Both the position numbers and the translations under genes were made by a program. A stretch of 6,887 bases of DNA from an uncultured Spongiibacteraceae bacterium (lineage in GTDB: Bacteria; Pseudomonadota; Gammaproteobacteria; Pseudomonadales; Dasaniaceae), in contig CALBVI010000454.1 in assembly GCA_937969395.1 (NCBI GenBank), positions 1 to 6,887 on the forward strand, read 5' to 3'. Numbering within the stretch: position 1 is the stretch's first letter; every line of letters begins with the position of its first letter. The notes beneath the pieces were generated by a model. The model was not told where the DNA came from. It saw only the letters and a program-made list of their open reading frames with translations, and did no database searches. Below are positions 5,233 through 6,887 of the stretch, one piece after another.

Positions 5233-6887
5233 TTAATGGGCTTCATCCCAGTTATCACCAATACCCACATCAACAATAAGCGGCACATCAAGATCTGCGG
5301 CCTCACCCATTAATTGCTGTATTCGCTGATTTAATTCATCAACATCCGCTGCAGCCACCTCAAAGACCAACTCATCGTGAACCTGCATAATCATTTTGGC
5401 ATCGACCTGTGTTTCGCTTAACCACTTATCAACTGTAATCATCGCCCGCTTAATAATGTCAGCGGCTGTTCCCTGCATAGGCGCATTGATCGCCGTACGT
5501 TCTGCGGCTTGGCGACGCATGCCATTACTGGCATTAATTTCTGGTAGATGTAATCGACGCCCAAACAAAGTTTCTACATAACCTTTTTCAGCGGCATCAA
5601 CACGGGTGTTTTCCATATAGCGCTTAACACCAGGATAACGAGCAAAGTAAGTATCAATATAATCCTGAGCTTCATGACGGCCAATATTAAGCTGCTTCGC
5701 CAAGCCAAAAGCTGACATGCCATAAATTAAACCAAAGTTAATGGCTTTAGCTCTGCGGCGCTGTTCACTGCTCACGTCCTCTAACACCACCCCGAAGACT
5801 TCTGCAGCTGTTGCCTGGTGAATATCCTTTCCTTCGCTAAAAGCGCTTAACAGGCCGCTATCTTGCGACAAATGCGCCATTATTCGCAGTTCAATCTGTG
5901 AGTAATCCGCGGCAACCATTTTATAACCTTGCGGCGCAATAAATGCCTGACGCACTCGGCGACCCTCTTCATTGCGGATGGGGATATTCTGTAAATTAGG
6001 ATCAGAAGAGGATAAACGACCTGTTGCCGTTACCGCTTGATGGTAAGAAGTATGGATGCGGCCGGTGCTAGGGCTGATCATCTCTGGGAGTTTATCGGTA
6101 TAAGTGGACTTCAATTTACTCAGCCCGCGGTACTCCATTAATAATTTGGGTAATGGATAATCCAACGACAGCTCAATCAACACCTCTTCCGCCGTTGATG
6201 GTGCGCCTTTAGGTGTTTTTTTAATAACTGGCAATTCCAGCTTTTCAAATAAAATGTGCCCCAATTGCTTGGGGGAGCTGAGATTAAACTCTTCTCCAGC
6301 CAGCTCAAACGCGCTTTTTTCTAGCTCAGTTAATCGAATGCCTATTTCTGAACTCTGAATTCCTAACAGCTCTCTACTAACTAGTGCACCATTGCACTCT
6401 ATTCTAGACAGCACAGGTACTAACGGCATTTCAATTTCATCAAACAGCTTAACTAAGGACTCGTCACGCTCTAATTGAGGCATAAGCTGTCGATGTAAGC
6501 GCAAAGTAATGTCGGCATCTTCTGCGGCATATGGCGCGGCTTCAGATAATTGAATTTGATTAAAAGTTAATTGCTTTGCCCCTTTGCCGGCAATATCTTC
6601 AAATTTAATGGTTTTAAGATCGAGATAACGCTGCGCCAAACTGTCCATATCATGACGGCCTGTACTGTCTATAACATAGGCTTCTAACATGGTGTCGTAG
6701 ACAATACCTTGCAGATCAATATTGTGATTCACCAAAACATTTTTATCGTATTTTAGGTTCTGCCCTACTTTCGCTAAGTTCGGATCTTCTAACAGCGGCT
6801 TCAATGCCGATAATACGAAGCCTTCATCCAACTGATCCTCAACACCCAAATAATCATGAGCAAACGGCACATAGGCAGCCGTTCCAG
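5233..6887 (-). CDS. polA: DNA polymerase I, C-terminal part; 5' end outside the window
   Basis: The frame is open to the right edge. About 551 residues are present, reading ...[12 protein letters not shown] at the edge and ending GDNWDEAH. The GTG at 6870-6868 is an internal valine, not a start. Relative to E. coli PolA (928 residues) roughly the first 378 are missing: the whole 5' nuclease and the first exonuclease motif. Counting from that valine as residue 1, visible motifs are Exo II NLKYD (38-42), Exo III YAAED (114-118), polymerase motif A DYSQIELR (322-329), motif [15 protein letters not shown] (371-384) and motif C QVHDE (496-500). Adding 383 gives E. coli numbering: Asp501 and Asp882 fall in place, and Phe379 equals Phe762. 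Both proofreading and polymerase functions therefore seem intact. The protein fills gaps and removes RNA primers during repair and replication. It is convergent with engB, and its only visible downstream terminator is shared with the candidate small RNA. Confidence 0.98.
   Translation of the reverse strand, partial: GTAAYVPFAHDYLGVEDQLDEGFVLSALKPLLEDPNLAKVGQNLKYDKNVLVNHNIDLQGIVYDTMLEAYVIDSTGRHDMDSLAQRYLDLKTIKFEDIAGKGAKQLTFNQIQLSEAAPYAAEDADITLRLHRQLMPQLERDESLVKLFDEIEMPLVPVLSRIECNGALVSRELLGIQSSEIGIRLTELEKSAFELAGEEFNLSSPKQLGHILFEKLELPVIKKTPKGAPSTAEEVLIELSLDYPLPKLLMEYRGLSKLKSTYTDKLPEMISPSTGRIHTSYHQAVTATGRLSSSDPNLQNIPIRNEEGRRVRQAFIAPQGYKMVAADYSQIELRIMAHLSQDSGLLSAFSEGKDIHQATAAEVFGVVLEDVSSEQRRRAKAINFGLIYGMSAFGLAKQLNIGRHEAQDYIDTYFARYPGVKRYMENTRVDAAEKGYVETLFGRRLHLPEINASNGMRRQAAERTAINAPMQGTAADIIKRAMITVDKWLSETQVDAKMIMQVHDELVFEVAAADVDELNQRIQQLMGEAADLDVPLIVDVGIGDNWDEAH

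Noticed and set aside
5396..5581. Plus-strand open frame inside polA
   Set aside because: It is antisense to highly conserved PolA motif C and motif B sequence, so it is a shadow frame.

Overview
The window looks like chromosomal DNA of a gammaproteobacterium of moderate to low GC. The gene order polA, engB, cytochrome c5, cytochrome c4, dsbA and then a regulator that resembles DgcH-type diguanylate cyclases is, from memory, the order in Pseudomonas and its marine relatives. The protein details agree: a PolA C-terminus very close to E. coli, an EngB with a typical N-terminus, and a c5 with its CxxC disulfide. A marine Cellvibrionales-like or Pseudomonadales-like host is my inference. No mobile element, CRISPR array, tRNA or rRNA is visible.

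Layout from left to right. Positions 1-975 (minus) hold the N-terminal 325 codons of a cytoplasmic helical protein, probably a GGDEF protein whose catalytic domain lies off the left edge. Positions 976-1127 hold its leader, with a palindrome and the hairpin that follows dsbA. Positions 1128-1769 (minus) are dsbA, here with a lipobox. Positions 1904-2902 (minus) are an NmrA-like Rossmann-fold protein that also carries a lipoprotein signal. A good intrinsic terminator (3039-3067) ends the cytochrome operon, which is c5 (3795-4118) followed by c4 (3092-3745), both minus. A 215-bp divergent region separates c5 from engB (4334-5011, plus, TTG start). Positions 5233-6887 (minus) are the C-terminal 60% of DNA polymerase I.

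The most interesting item is the 221-bp gap between engB and polA. It holds a previously unlisted candidate small RNA (about 5026-5137, minus): a GAACTT-N16-TCCTA promoter of the sigma-E/AlgU type, three predicted hairpins, a C5-rich loop, a UCUCCU linker and a strong Rho-independent terminator with eight U. This is the position of Spot 42 in E. coli and of ErsA in P. aeruginosa, the latter being AlgU-dependent.

How the parts fit together. The envelope genes form a theme: two c-type cytochromes for electron transfer, a thiol oxidase and an exported Rossmann protein. A sigma-E-dependent RNA next to them would be a natural envelope-stress regulator, although its targets cannot be read from this window. 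PolA and EngB are the housekeeping anchors.
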